From Whitmania pigra (taxonomy: Eukaryota; Annelida; Clitellata; Hirudinida; Haemopidae): 64,000 nucleotides of DNA. The notes beneath the pieces are model-generated. The model saw only the letters and a list, made by a program, of their open reading frames with translations, was not told the DNA's origin and did not search any database. Made by a program: the position numbers and the translations under genes. Location: the NCBI GenBank assembly GCA_021613335.1, contig JAJTWR010000308.1, forward strand, positions 2,772,001-2,836,000, written 5' to 3'. Of this stretch, positions 29,535 to 42,500 are shown one piece after another (the stretch's first letter is position 1; each line of letters starts with the position of its first letter).

Positions 29535-30560
29535 TCTCAATTCAATACAAACTGAGCTCCCAAACTTGGACTTTTTCTGAACATTTGTTGAACTTTTGCA
29601 TACCGTTGTCTTTGCAGTTCTGTTTCCTTTGCTCTCTTTGATTGATGGTTGGCTGTTCTGACAAATTTGTGAGTATTGGATCCAACTTTGTCCTCCTCTC
29701 TCAATTCTAGATTCTACTTCACATGTTCTTGTGTTTCCTCCTTTGTTTTCTTCGGTATTTTCTCAGAAATCCATCTTTCGAATTCCATGTTAATGATGGA
29801 CCTCATTTTCCTCATTGGAGTTAGTGAACGATCTGAACACGTTGTCTGTCATTCGGAGGAGAAACTTTCTTTTTTCAGTGAACTGCAGGAGACCAACTAA
29901 ATTTTCCAATTCAATTTCTGTGAAACTGGTTATGGTTTTGAAATTGGCTTTCATGTCTGATATCATATTGAAGAGCAGTTTGCCGTATTGTGTTTTTTTC
30001 CTACTTTTCTTTATGGCATCCATATCGAGAGTAGGGAGTGCTGTTGGAATGAGACATTGATCTTGTTTTTTTTTTGTAATCCTCTAAGATTCACTTCTGC
30101 ATCTGCCAGTGCTCTCCATAATTCTGGGTTGTGAAAGTTTGGAATAGAAAACAGATAAATTCTTTCCTCAGCAGGACCTGAATCTTGGCAAGAGGTGATT
30201 GTAGGATTTGACATCTCAGTGAGCATGGTTGTTGAACAAGTCAGGTATCTCTCCAGTATTACCTTGTATATAGTCAGCTAGTCTTTGGCTTTTGATGTCA
30301 TTCAATGTTCTGTATCCAAATCTTTTATTGAGTTCTTTATTGACATTGTAAACTCCATTTTGAATCATTTTGGCCTCCATGGCAGCCACTATGCAATATT
30401 CTTCCTCTGTCCATCTTGCTTTAGCAGAGGGAAGGTCAGCTCTGGCTTTGTGATATTCAAGTGGATAGATTCTGTTTTCATGGATGTGTTAACCTCTCAC
30501 TGTGCTGAACTTACTGCAAAAGTCGCAGCACACATGTCTACTACCTGAAGGAGTTTCTTT
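29535..30560 (-). pseudogene. R2-like LINE N-terminal zinc finger and Myb region
   Basis: Near the right edge the minus strand reads CCDFCSKFSTVRG-stop-HIHE, a C2H2 finger of the R2 kind, then KARWTEEEYCIVAAMEAKMI...NKELNKRFGYRTLNDIKSQR, the Myb-like DNA-binding motif of R2-group proteins. Further left are IYLFSIPNFHNPELWRALA and NVFRSFTNSNEENEV. Stops and shifts break it. It precedes the RT fragment in the right order; copy A lies between. Confidence 0.65.
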
Positions 30561-32418
30561 CTTTCTTTGAACATGAGTCACTTGGCTTTGGCCACTACAT
30601 ACAAACTCCACAATAAACTTTTAAATAGTAATCCCTGGCTCTCTAAGTTGTGTTCTATATTTTATAACAGTTACTGAATTTGTAACTGGCTAAGTTGATT
30701 TATAATCGTCTTTTTCGTACTCCAGTACTCATAAGTCTTTTATTTTCGCCCAAGTTGTTTTGATTTTATCAGAAGTTTTTTCGACCCTGTCCCTGTGTAT
30801 TAAAAATACAAGTTATATATATATATATATTCTGATATATATATTTTTCAGGAGAATTCAAATATGTAATTGTCTTGGCTGGCGCACACACGGATCTACC
30901 ATAAAAAAAATCTTAAAAGTTTTCAAGCATTAATTAAAAATAGTTCCCGATTTTTTAATTTTTTTTGAATACTCGTCCCTGGCTCTAATCTTTCTTATAT
31001 TTTTTAAAACAATCCGCACATTTTTATCTCTATTGGTTGATTTTTAATCGCCTTGACAAAAAAGCCCTAAAAAGGGGCTAAAACAGAGGCACTTATCACC
31101 CTCGTGATGATGTGAATGTAAAAGGAAGGATTGAATTTCATATCCCATTATATAACTCTCTTAATATTAATGTTTGATGAAAATAATTGTGCATTAACAT
31201 CTGCCACTATGGCACATGAAGTTAAGTTTATTCAAGTTATTTTTTGAGAAAGGTGTCTTAAATATTACAAATAAAGGCTACAAAGTGTTTACACAGTGCA
31301 ACATGTTCAACTTCAAAAAGTCTATTAGTGGATCCAAAACTTTCTTGAAGTCCCACCTAAAGAATGTCTGAATTGTAAATGTTGTATGTGATTCAGCTTT
31401 GTCATCAAATTGCAATGGTGCTGCTCTACATCTTTGGTGATGCTTAAAATCACCTTCCCAATCTATATGCAATTTGGATAAAAAATGTTTTCCTGCCTGA
31501 ATTTAATGATCTTTAATGATAATTCATCTTGGATTTATTGATGAGGAATTCTAATGTCATGGTGCTTTTATGTTTTCTACTGCATCAGTGACATGCAGGT
31601 CAATTGAATTAAATATTCAGTTAAAAGTTTTACTTTATACATTCATGGTCTCAGCTTAATGTCCTCAAACCATCCTTTTAAACAAGGATTATATATAAGC
31701 CATGTAGGTATGGTTGTAGACTATTTTCTCATAATTACTGCTTTCATCATTGGAGCCTCCAAAAGCTGAGCCTTGATGAACAAGTGTGAGTTATGAACTA
31801 ATTTCACCAATACTTTGACAACTTCAGCTTTATATGCTAAAATTTGTTCTTTCTATCATTGTTTTAAGTTTGTTTTTGCCTAACAGAATGACAACATGTC
31901 CATGCTTCATCATGTAGGGGCAATAGCCACTGACAGGCTTCCTTGTGATGTTTTGGAAGAAAGATGCAGGCTTTCCTTGCTTCTGGGTTCCTAGGCTTTT
32001 CATTTCTTCCAGTTTGTTACTCCTTCCAAACACCAGTTTATTTCGCTTTGTGCTCAGGTCCATCAAGAGAATAATGAACAAACATAGCAAAATGCTTTAT
32101 CTTTTTCATTACTGTATTCAAAAATACTTTATCTTTTTCATTACTGTATTCAAGATACTCAAATCCTTCATACAAAAGTGCTCTGAAATGGTGTTTTCCT
32201 TCATCTGAAGGAAAGCTTGGGTATTGGCCCTCTAATACCTGAATCGTGATTTGCAAGTTGTTGATCTGATTCCACTTCATCAATGGTACTGTTGTGCTGT
32301 CACTGCCTATGTTTTTTGGTAAATTTGCACGATATTATCACAAGTTTCTTTTATTTGCTCCACCGAATCCATTATTTCATTTAATAACAATCTAATATTT
32401 GGAGCATCTTGAGCTTTA
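30561..32418. other. Unassigned repeat-like region
   Basis: AT-rich, with a short (TA)n at about 30818. Minus-strand frames at 31278-31472, 31830-32090 and 32038-32283 (for example GQYPSFPSDEGKHHFRALLY) look like pieces of a decayed coding element, but I do not recognise the family. Confidence 0.4.
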
Positions 32419-32420
32419 TA

Positions 32421-34000
32421 CAGTCAGGATGGAAACCATAAGGACACCCCATTATTTTGTAATAACTCGATAAATAAATATTTCATTGTGGGGAAATTTT
32501 AATATGTTATGTATTTATATATTTGTGATTATCTCTTAAATTTTCATCAAAATATGTTCATGCATTAATTTTAAAATTCCAAAAACGTGATTTCGGGGCG
32601 TCCAATAACCATAAAACACACTTGCAAAAATCATCGAAAAATGACTAAAAACTTTGTGAAAAAAAAAGAAAAAAGTTCATTAATATGAAATAATGTTTCC
32701 TTTATTTTCAATAACTTTAAAACATCTGTTGTCAATTGCTTTTATTAGAGTTTTTTTGAATTTTCTGTCCAGTTCTTTCCAGGCACTCCTAATGGCATTT
32801 TCCAGGTCAGATTTTGAGTGAAACTGCCTTCCATTGTGGTAAACAAGTCTTGACAACATTCCCCATACATTTTCTATAAGATTTAAGTCTGGGAAACAGG
32901 CTGGCCAACTCATAACTTTCAAATTTCTTCTCTGGAAAAATGTCTTTGTCAACTTGGAAGTGTGGATCGGGGCATTATCTTGCTGGAAAATAAAATTTCC
33001 TCCATAATAATCTTCTCCAAAAGGTAACAGATGATCTCCTAAAACTTTGATATAATCCACCAAAGACGGTTTCCCATCCAGAAAAGCTAATTCAGTCAAT
33101 CCTTCACTCACAATTCCTCCCCGAATCATCAACGATCCTGCTTCATGATTTGACTAAAAAACTATCTTTTTTTCTAATCTGAGGTCATGCCAGTAGAACT
33201 AATGACCATCAGGTCCATCCAGGTTAAATTTCTTCCCATCTGAAAAAATAATATTGCTCAAACCATCTCTGTTGGAGAGAATGGTTTTGGCCCATTCCAC
33301 TCTTGCCAACTTGTGATGGTTTTTAAGAGCTGAAATCTTTAATTTTTTTCATATGATAAAATACCACTAGATCTCAAATAACTTAACATTGTACTTTTAC
33401 AAATTCTTAAATCAAGTTCATTTCTAATTTCATTTGCTGAAAATTTACCTGAAGAATCCTTTTTTACCAGGAGTCTCTGATGACAAATCGTCAGTTTATT
33501 GGATATTCCATGATCATTTTTTGCACCATATTCCTCAGAAGTTTTTATGTAGTTCCAGATGACTGTCTTGGATCACTTGAGCTCATTGGCAATTTCCCTG
33601 ATCGAATAATTTGCTTGTCTGAAGGCCTCAATCTGTCCCTTCTCTTTGTCAGACAACATTTTCCCTCTAGCCATTTATAAAATAGTAATTTTATAAACTT
33701 CACATCAATTTTTAACTATCTTTGGGTTTATATATCGATAATATTTGCATAAAGTGCATTTTGGTTGCATAACTATGACAAATTTCAAGTTTTATTGGAA
33801 ATAAGTAGATATGTCTTTAACGTTTTCAAATGGCCATAAAATGCTATTTTGCATATTTTACAAGATCTACTCGTTAAATTTTGCAGGATGTTTTGTCTAC
33901 CATAAAGAGTTATTATATAAAAAAATTGAGTAATATTGAACTTATATTTAACGAGTCATCACAAAAATATAGTGTGTCCTTAAGGTTTCCGTCCGGACTG
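32421..34000 (-). mobile_element. Tc1-like DNA transposon, second copy (1.58 kb)
   Basis: Termini CAGTCAGGATGGAAACC (32421) and GGTTTCCGTCCGGACTG (ends 34000) are inverted, sharing CAGTC-GGA-GGAAACC and TAAGGACAC further in, and are flanked by TA on both sides (32419-32420, 34001-34002). Length is typical. The transposase lies on the minus strand. A different family from the element at 11756 by termini, though the proteins are related. Confidence 0.88.
32680..33674 (-). pseudogene. Tc1 transposase of the second copy
   Basis: Starts MARGKMLSDKEKGQIEAFRQ with the first helix-turn-helix (YSIREIANELK) followed at once by a TGA where a codon is expected. Further frames are broken up to 33133. The 3' half (32680-33132) is intact: MMIRGGIV, FIFQQDNAPIHTSKLTKTFF (second catalytic Asp), WPACFPDLNLIENVWGMLSR (catalytic Glu; usual SPDLNPIE) and VIENKGNIISY. 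The first Asp region (usually FSDE) is degraded on the right side. About 331 residues in total, the family length, so this is decay rather than truncation. Confidence 0.85.
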
Positions 34001-34439
34001 TACAACTAGATATTAACTTGAGGAGGCTGAAAACCAGTTTTGAACAACAAGTTTGAATCTTAGATTTACTGATCACCACAGAAGAAGATAAGCAGAGAGG
34101 AAACTGTTTACATTTGAATTTGAACAATAGGGATAAATGGTATTAAAACAGTTTCCATGTTAGCTGATTCTATCGTTCTCACGATGCCATTGTGTGACTA
34201 TGAGCTGAATTCCATTTTGTAAAATTTCATGAAGAGTTTAGTTCATTTATTCATCACACCACAGTATTTGCAAGTCTGATTCTTATTACTGCACATATCT
34301 TCTTCAATGTTAAGTTCAACAAAATTAATTACATCCACAATTAAGAATTAAGCGAGCGAGTGGGAAGGGTCAAATGTCGTGGATTGCTATTAATTTGGTT
34401 TATTCTAGTGTTTTTCTTAGAAAAAACTCGATAAAATTA

Positions 34440-35720
34440 GTATCATTTGACTCGTCGTCGTCTTCCGCTTCTGCCGGTGCTTAAATAAATAGACGCAGTC
34501 GAAACACAGTTGAGAGCCAACAATCTGGTAATCTATGGATTGCCTGATGCGTCTTTGGCTGAAGTGGTCGCTACATCCTCCGGTGACAGGACGAGTCGGG
34601 AGCGGGGAATGAATCGAAGAGATACAGTCCAGGCAATTATCAATTGCTGCAACTCAAAACTTGGCGCAAATATCTCAGAGGGCGACATACACTCTGACTA
34701 CAGGATTCCCAGCAAAAGTGGCCCTCGCCCAATAGTTGTCACCTTCGCTTCAAAGATGATCAGAGACAGAGTCTATACTCTGAGAAAAGCCCTGCACAAG
34801 GATAGAACGTCAAAGATCTACATCAACGAACACTTAACCAAGCCAAACTCAGAAATCTTTGCTAGAGCCAGGAAACTTGTAAAGGACAAAAAACTTTTAT
34901 CAGCTTGGACATGGAATGGTCACGTCTACTTGAAGAGAGGTGAAAACTCAGGACCAACTCGAGTTCAAAACCTCCTTGACCTGGAAAAATACTAACTTCT
35001 TTTTGTTTTGATGTTGGTGTTTTGCTTTTCTTTTCCTCTCATCGTGGAGTCTCTGTTTATTGAAGAAGATAAACTTTCAGTTATATTTGTCTCCGCTATT
35101 GATCCCGTGAACTTAGACCATGTTTCAACAGTTTTGGCTGATGTGAATACGATTTATGTTACATCTGTTGTGGGGAGGGACCACAGGTTCGAGAAAAGTT
35201 TGAGAAATGGCGGACTTTGATTTTTCTTCATCTGACCCGGATGCCTACCTGCCGGAATTCTACGAGGTTGCAAATTATGTTACAACTAAAAATATGGCCA
35301 AAATTTGTAACTCAGATCTTTCCCTAATGCACATTAACTGCAGAAGCATTTCAAATAAACTCCAGGAAGTAGAATTGCTGTTATCTTCTTAGCATGCAGA
35401 AATCCTCGGCGTCAGTGAAACTTGGCTGAAAAATGGTGATCCTATTCCTGCTATTGATGGTTACAAATTTGTTTTGAAAAACAGGGACCGTGGCCTAGGA
35501 GGAGGCGTTGGTTTTTTCATCCAAGACAATATTAAATTCAATCTCATTGACACGACCAACTGGAAATTTGAAGGTTTTGAATATCAACTAATCTCAATCA
35601 GCCAACGTAGAAGGGAAAACATTGTTGTCACAATTATTTATCGCCCACCTGGAAACAGCTTAAAATCTTTTAACAAAGAGTTTTCAGAATTCTTGTATTA
35701 TACGATTAAAGACAACAAAA
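34440..35720 (+). mobile_element. LINE fragment: ORF1 C-terminus and endonuclease start
   Basis: ORF1 part (34510-34995) then 200 bp later an APE endonuclease (35207-35720). RT is absent: homology stops near 35720 where another fragment begins. LINEs are normally 5'-truncated, so loss of the 3' part points to deletion or a later insertion. Confidence 0.7.
34510..34995 (+). CDS. LINE ORF1 nucleic-acid-binding protein (C-terminal part)
   Basis: 161 residues: RANNLVIYGLPD, then DTVQAIINCCNSKLGANIS, HSDYRIPSKSGPRPIVVTFA, KIYINEHLTKPNSEIFARAR and WTWNGHVYLKRG. This is the RRM-like plus C-terminal domain arrangement of CR1/Jockey-type ORF1 proteins (also called FP25K-like). Such proteins coat LINE RNA. 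The N-terminal coiled coil is not visible upstream, so the start shown is the first usable codon in the fragment and not a native start. Confidence 0.7.
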   Translation: MRANNLVIYGLPDASLAEVVATSSGDRTSRERGMNRRDTVQAIINCCNSKLGANISEGDIHSDYRIPSKSGPRPIVVTFASKMIRDRVYTLRKALHKDRTSKIYINEHLTKPNSEIFARARKLVKDKKLLSAWTWNGHVYLKRGENSGPTRVQNLLDLEKY

Positions 35721-35821
35721 AGACTTTTAAAGAAGGTCTTTGTTTTTGTTTCTTCACATTTGAACATATTATTGTCTTTGACGTTCTTCGATCACAATTT
35801 TATTTCTTTCTTTTTTTTTAA
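35207..35821 (+). pseudogene. LINE endonuclease N-terminal part (nonsense)
   Basis: Residues DLSLMHINCRSISNKLQEVE form the first APE motif (HxNCRS), followed by a TAG at 35390, then ILGVSETWLKNGDPIP (catalytic E-T-W-L) and RGLGGGVGFFIQDNIKF, IYRPPGNSLKSF. The SDH end is missing and homology ends near 35720. Confidence 0.75.
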
Positions 35822-36030
35822 ATTTTTTATTGAATAAATGAACAGAGGATAGAAGCCTCTTACTTGCTCATGATCAAACAAGTAATGAAAATTGAGAAGT
35901 GAAACAATAGGTATATTAATTGTAAGAAAGAAATTGAAAAATGTCATAATCATTGATGAGAGAGATGAAATGATACTCATTCGGATGCTATTAGGTAAGA
36001 AATTCTAAATTTTAATTACTCAATTAGTGA
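35820..36030 (-). pseudogene. Possible LINE 3' end fragment
   Basis: The minus strand reads NFLPNSIRMS-like residues, recalling the W-N-x-L-P-x-x-I-R end of CR1/Jockey ORF2, and finishes with a 3' end CATTTATTCAATAAAAAAT followed by A-rich DNA. The call rests on this short motif and the tail. Confidence 0.3.
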
Positions 36031-36039
36031 AAGAATTTT

Positions 36040-36542
36040 TTGTTAAGTGCACAAAAGTTAGGACTTAGTTGATGTCCTCGAATAACTGAGTAATTTTTAC
36101 AAATGAATATGGTTTTTGTATTCGGAGGCAGAAATTTAATTTTAATAAAGTCATAATCTGGTTTGAAGTCTTCTTAAACATTTCCCTCAAGATATGTTTT
36201 AATTGCAGGAGCAAAAACATCATTTGATCACTTCCTAAAAATTATTTTCTTAACCCATGCTTTGTTATTGGCTCCCCACATTACTGGAAGCATTTCTGTA
36301 TTGGAAGTACTTTTGATAACATTATTGAGCTTAAAAAAACATGGATTTTCAGAGTGGTACACAAAACATGGTTTAATTTTCAAATCACCACTTGCATTGG
36401 CACAAAGTAGTGTTACCCTATCCTTATGGCCAGGCTGCGACTTTTTTTGTTTTGTTATGTATGTTCTATTTGGCATTTTTGCCAGAAATCTTTGCATCAT
36501 CAGTGAAAAGGTAAATGTTGCTACAAACATTTTGTAAGTCAT
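36040..36542 (-). pseudogene. Tigger/pogo-type transposase fragment (DDE_1)
   Basis: AKMPNRTYITKQKKSQPGHK, DRVTLLCANASGDLKIKP, CFVYHSENP and WGANNKAWVKK are the central DDE_1 blocks of Tigger transposases. After a stop near 36228 the same strand continues FAPAIKTYLEGN and IKIKFLPPNTKT (family LPPNTTS), then SVIRG. The CENP-B-like DNA-binding N-terminus is missing. Fragmentary and broken. Confidence 0.75.
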
Positions 36543-37937
36543 TTATATTTATTAGGAACAATATCTTGCTATTATTTCTTTTTTCATTTCAACTGTAATG
36601 GGTTTTTTGTCAGTCTTGGCATCACTAGTTAATGTTTTTACTTTTTCGCACCATAATCAAAGTATTTTACACTTAAATTTACTAAATTTTAAATCTTATA
36701 AATTCTGCCACGTTGTAACAAAACATCTGGTTAGTATTTCTGGAATGATCAATGGACTATTCAGTAAACAATAAAAACCTGCAAAGGTTTTAATTGTCAA
36801 GTCAGTAACGGTATTTTACGAAGTGCAAATCTTTGTTCTTTTATTATGATGGAATGATAAATTTATGTTATGACTCAATCTACACCCAAAATACTTAAAT
36901 CTAGACTTAATCCTAATTACCAACATTTTTTGTTTGTTTTGATAGCCCTTAACATTTACTCATGTGAAATTACATGAATTCTGTAATTAATAAACATGTC
37001 CACATGAATTGAAAATAATTAAGTTTCAATCTTAATTGATATAGGTACATGCATATAATTGGATATTTTATCATTTTACTATTATATTGATAATTTAGCA
37101 AAAACATTTTTTAGCACTCAAAGTGTGTAACCTGAAAAAAGTTTGTAAGGAGAGATATGACTATATTGACTATATTCAATGAGTTGTAATGCAGCACTGA
37201 TGTACCCTTGCATGTTTTGATATCATTGTGGCTTTCTCTTGTACAATTTCTTTCAAAGATACATTTTACTGCTTTCATGTACTTTTGTCTACATGTCCTT
37301 GGCAGTGTTGCAGTTGCAAGTGGTTATCTTTAAGAGTCAGCGAAATTGTACATTGTGCTTTTTCACCTTTTCTTGCCATTCTATCTGGGCGCAGATTAGG
37401 TGTGTTATCTTGCACTACTGACTAAGTGTCATCTCAAATCAACAACATCTTTACTTTAATCTGCCAAACTTGCTAGTTTGAATTGTTCAACTTTGCAACT
37501 TCGCATCACATGATTCCACCATTGTTTACTGGCGAGTTAATCCATGACTTACTTGTGTTTTTGTTTAGTTTGGTTAATTTTTTTCTTACTGTAAAGATGA
37601 CTTTAAAAGCATGATAAGTCAACATCCTAGGTGGCCTTGTGAGAAATCTGGTGAGTGAACTCAACATGTTAAAGCAGACAAATAAAGTAAATATGAAAAT
37701 TTTATTTTCAGTCAATCCACTTTGATGAAACAAAGATTCCCAAGAAAACCATGGGGCATACCATATGTTAGAGTTCTGGATTGAAAATGGAATGAAGCCT
37801 GAGCTCATTCAAATGTCAAATCTTTGCTATGACTACTTTGATAACGAATTTGAGAACAAATTCTTTAAGGGACTGGTTGCTCTGACATTGATCACAAGAA
37901 CCTCTTAGCACTTATCAGCACTTAATAATGATGACAC

Positions 37938-37968
<31 letters not shown>

Positions 37969-38580
37969 TTATTCATTCAACTCAACCACAACATCTGGAA
38001 AGTAAATGTCCCAACAAGATTCCATAGGCAACAAAAGTAAAAAAGTTTAACTTGGTTCCAAAAAGTAATGTCGACGAAAAAAATTTGATCATTCCCGCTC
38101 AACTGAAATTTCATTGTCGTCCTAATATCTTTCTGATTATGTGGGGTGTTCCATTTAATGCAATCTTCTGCATTATTATTATTATTATTATTATCATCAT
38201 TATTATTTTTTTATCAACATTGTTGTCATTATCATTATTTTTCATGAACCTTCCCATCATCAACATTTTAGTATCTTTCATGCTAAATAATAAGGCACTA
38301 AAATTGTATGAGTTGAAATAGAAGATTATATGTTGTTGATATTTTAATTTCTGATTTATAATGACTAAATAATGAATCAATGTGCTTATTATCATAATGA
38401 TAAGATTCTATTAAAACATTAATGTCTTTAGTGCCTTTAGTCTGTTGGTCTTTCACTAAGTAACTGGCATTTATATCGATGGGTAGCTTAGACTATTAGT
38501 CATTCAAAGAACATGAATCAAATGTGGTTTTAAGGAATTCACAGCATGAATAGTTTTACCTTGATAGGTGGGAATGTTAG
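36543..38580. other. AT-rich region, nothing recognised apart from (ATT)n
   Basis: Contains (ATT)n at about 37942-37966 and an ATT/ATC-rich stretch at 38170-38215. No coding segment with a recognisable family was found. Confidence 0.5.
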
Positions 38581-38588
38581 GAAAGGCT

Positions 38589-39164
38589 GGATCTTTTCCA
38601 GGTAAGCCCCGCCATCGGCGCAGAAAGTGCACTAGCGAAAAGTTAAGCCCCGCCACTTTATGTTAATGCACGCACGCAACCTTGACCTATTTCTGTTGTC
38701 TAGAAATTTGAATATTTAGACGCACGCTATAAAAATAACTCCTTATCCGCCTCTAGGCTCATTTTGTGCACAAATTTTCTGTGTTCGGACTTAAAACATG
38801 AATGAACTTTCTGACGCTTTCGACTCTCGTTCATGACAAGGAGACGGCAATACGTTTTTGTTTTGCAAAGCCACGGAATGATTCATCAGCAACGTTTATG
38901 CAACAATGGCCACCAAATAACACTTTCAACTGTTTCTGACAGGCGGAGGTGTAATGCCCGACAGTGTCGGCAAGACATCGGTCTTCGAAAGTTTTTTAGA
39001 GGCAAAGGTACCTAAATGTGGACCTTTCATGCAAATTATTAATGACATGCCTCAATTTCACCCTCTTCAATAAAAACTAAAAGTACAAGTTTCATATCCT
39101 CATTTCTATAATATTTTTTTGGTGGCGGGGGTTAACTTTGGCGGGGCTTATCTGGAAAAGATCC
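38589..39164 (+). mobile_element. Merlin-like (ISXO2) short element with perfect 8-bp TSD
   Basis: Ends GGATCTTTTCCAGGTAAG and (inverted) GGATCTTTTCCAGATAAG, continuing GCCCCGCC, flanked by GAAAGGCT on both sides (38581-38588, 39165-39172). The interior (38833-39012, +) encodes CNNGHQITLSTVSDRRRC and RQDIGLRKFFRGKGT. This matches the N-terminal zinc-binding region of ISXO2/Merlin transposases (RxRC...CrxxxSxRxGTFF). A good donor, GGCAAAG|GTACC, follows. The catalytic part is absent, so it is a non-autonomous derivative. Confidence 0.65.
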
Positions 39165-39593
39165 GAAAGGCTCACGTCAGAACTGTCAGACTGGGAAAGA
39201 TGAGATAATCGTTTGGTGTACGCTTGCGACTTTTGAATAAAAATGAAATGAACGAAGTCGGTCTGCGAACAAAATCTGCAAATGGAACAAAAATTGGCAT
39301 TGGGGTCAAGCTCTTCCTCATTGGAAAACGCTCCGTAAGTCTCTAAAAAGCACGAATTGTTTGCAATTTGATTCAAATCTCGAGAACTCCAACTAACGAT
39401 GTTTGCCCCCTGGAAAGCTGAAATGACTTCTCTGCCCAGTCTGCCACAGATCGTATTTAAAACAAAGCTTTTCTTAAGAATAAATTTCTGGCATTCCTTA
39501 ATTTTTTAATTGCAGTGAGTATAAAACAATTAGAGCATTAATAAAATTTAATTTGAACCCTTGTTACATTTAATCAATTGATGAGTGGTGACG

Positions 39594-42500
39594 ATGGATG
39601 ATCTTGGTGGGTGTCTGTTCTTTATTGTCACTTTTGTTGTTTCACATATTTAATATTGATTTCGTAAGTGCAGTGATTAATCAATCTCTATCAGTTGTTT
39701 CCGATCAGTTGTTTGTTCCTTTTGCCGATAAGTGGCGAACCATCACCTGAAATAAATGTATCGCTTTCGCATAGCGTAGCTCGGTCTATTTGCGTTAAGT
39801 CAATAATTTTAAATGATGAGCCTTATGATTTGACTCCCAATCGGCCGTAAAGTTGTCTACTTATTTGAGATTTAAATGTAGTTGCATTATTTTGTCATTC
39901 ATTCTAGAGAAATCTGACTATAGTTTAAATAGTTCCTTGTTGAAGGTTTTACTTTTTAAGACTGGTTCTTAACATCTTTCACACCATTGAAGACTGTTTA
40001 AGTAGATTAAGGTGTTATTATAAATTTTTACTATTTTATTTATTTTTCTTTTTCTTAAGTTTTTGAGATATATAATTTATAATAATTAATAAAGTGGTAA
40101 TCAATTACCATATTATATTATAAAGAATCTTATTTTATTTTTCTGTAACTAAAAATAAATCATCCTTAATGTTAACTTAATTCAAAGCTTAGTATAGTAT
40201 TAAATATAAATTTTTATGTAATATCTGTTTGCAATTTTATTTGTCGTATACTTATTTCACAAAGTTAACAGACATTTATCGCATGGATTCTTCAAGGATG
40301 TGTACTAATTGGTTTGTCATTAGGCTACTAGCTTGCTTCTGTTAAGTATTGCATAAATATAACTAACCTGCTAAAGGAGATTTCTCATTACAGATGCTCT
40401 GTTAGCTGATTTGCAAAACTCAACAGCCTTAGGGAACAAAAAAGCTTTTATTGGATTTCCAAATGTAGGATCTGCGAGCTCATATCCTGGTCAGACATCT
40501 CATTCTATGACAGTCATGGATGGGCAGGTTTGAGATTTTTAATTGTGTTTAAAAGTAATTTTTAAATTTGTGTTCAACGAAATTTCAGTCTGTTTATGAT
40601 CTTGAGGCATCAGTTGATGGAAGTCCATCAAAAAGCATGCAGCATGGGGTCTCATCACTCTCAACAAATCTCTCTGAACTTGACAATTTACTACAAGAAC
40701 TCAGTTCTGCTCAATTTGCTGTTGAGGTTGACAGGAGAAGTTCTGGTAGGTCAATCAATCTTTTCTTTTCTGAATGATTATTAACTTTCTCATATTTTTC
40801 ACTCAAATCTGGTATTTAAAAAATAAATATTACTATTCTGCTTGGTGTTTTTAATCAGTTTATTTGCTTTATGTTTGTGACATTCGACCTCAGTTAAATT
40901 AGTTTTTATGGTGATATACATCCTGTGCTTCTTTAAGGTTTACCATTGAGTTATTTCATTTAACTTCTTTTGTTGTATTGATTCTTTGTGTTAAGCATCA
41001 ATAAAATGCAATAAAGTAACACTAAATTAAACAATTCTTATTCAGGGAATATATCCAACATGATCCATCCTAATTCAAACAGCCACAATCTGCCCACAAA
41101 CTCTGCAAAGTAATTTTCTTGTTCTTGTAAGAATTTATAATTGTTAAGTAATCTTACTTTCACTCAAATTAATTTTGTGGACAATGTGATAACATTTATT
41201 GCTTTGTATTAACATTACTATTATGACATTAACTTGTTTCCAATTACTTTTCCTCAGACATTCGTCTGCTGCTTATGAACTTGACGAACTCATGGCTTCC
41301 TTGTCTTGCATGACCTCCTCAAATAAGGTTTTATTTTGAAGGAGATAATTTGTACTTAAGACTTCTAGAAGATAACTTGCACTTAAAATTTGTAGGAGTT
41401 AATTTGCACAAGATGCATTGATGAAACTTGTTTTTCAAGGACAAGGACCTCGTGCGTCGCGAGGATGTTTTGTATTCCTCGCCGAGGACGTCCGTTCGTT
41501 CCGAGGAAGGAAGCAAGTTTCAACCTGCGATCGGAGGAAGCGTCGATTTGTTTCTCCAAACTGGAGACGGATCATCGAGCGACGTGAATCTCAACGCCAT
41601 GCTCGAAGATCTGAACAAGAACATGACCATGCAGGGTGCCAGCGTCGTTCCCAGAGGTCATTGTGCAGGTTGTGCAAAACTCATCGTCGGTCAGGTCGGA
41701 GCATATTTTACCGTTCAACCATTACCATTACATTAAATAGAACTGTTTTTATTTTCTTTTATTTGTTTGCTATTTCTGTTTCATGTTAGTCTCGGGCTTT
41801 TTTTGGTACAAAGTTTTACATTATGTGAGATAGCTGATGTTCCTTTCAACTCATAAAATTTCATAAAATCTAAAATGCTAAAATACATTGTGAGAGCTGG
41901 GATCGATAAATTTTCACGTTTTAAAGATATTTACGACAAAGATTTAACATATGTATCTTGCTATTATTCATCTGTTAGCTACAGATTTTACGATGTGACA
42001 TGATTATATTTTCATATAAAAATTAGTATGAATTTATAGAAATAATTTACAATTGTTTTTTATTTTTTTTATAAATTATTATATATTATATATATATTTA
42101 TTATTTAGGTTATCACTGCTCTCGGTCAACTTTGGCATCCGGAGCACTTTGTTTGTGCCCAGTGCAAGGAGGAGATTGGTACTCAGAACTTCTTTGAGAG
42201 GGATGGCATGCCTTACTGTGAAAATGATTATCACATCCTTTTCTCACCACAATGTGCTCAATGTCACGGACCAATCTTGGATGTGAGTCGAGTGTCCTTC
42301 GTTCTTTGCGTTGTTTTCTGTGCATTCCGTGTCTTCGTTATCTTTAATATTTCGGTTATTTTATTGTTTAAACACTTTTTTGAGTTCTTATTGATTTTGA
42401 AACTTACAAGATTTTGAGGTTTATTTTTATCTCACCTAAACCTAGAAATGTGTGACTGCTTTGGATAAGACGTGGCATCCCGAGCACTTTGTGTGTTACT

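Noticed and set aside
37506..37808. 100-codon minus-strand frame
   Set aside because: No domain or motif; an AT-rich chance frame.
41418..41789. Arg-rich frame overlapping paxillin exon 6
   Set aside because: An alternative frame of a firmly supported exon with correct phase on both sides.
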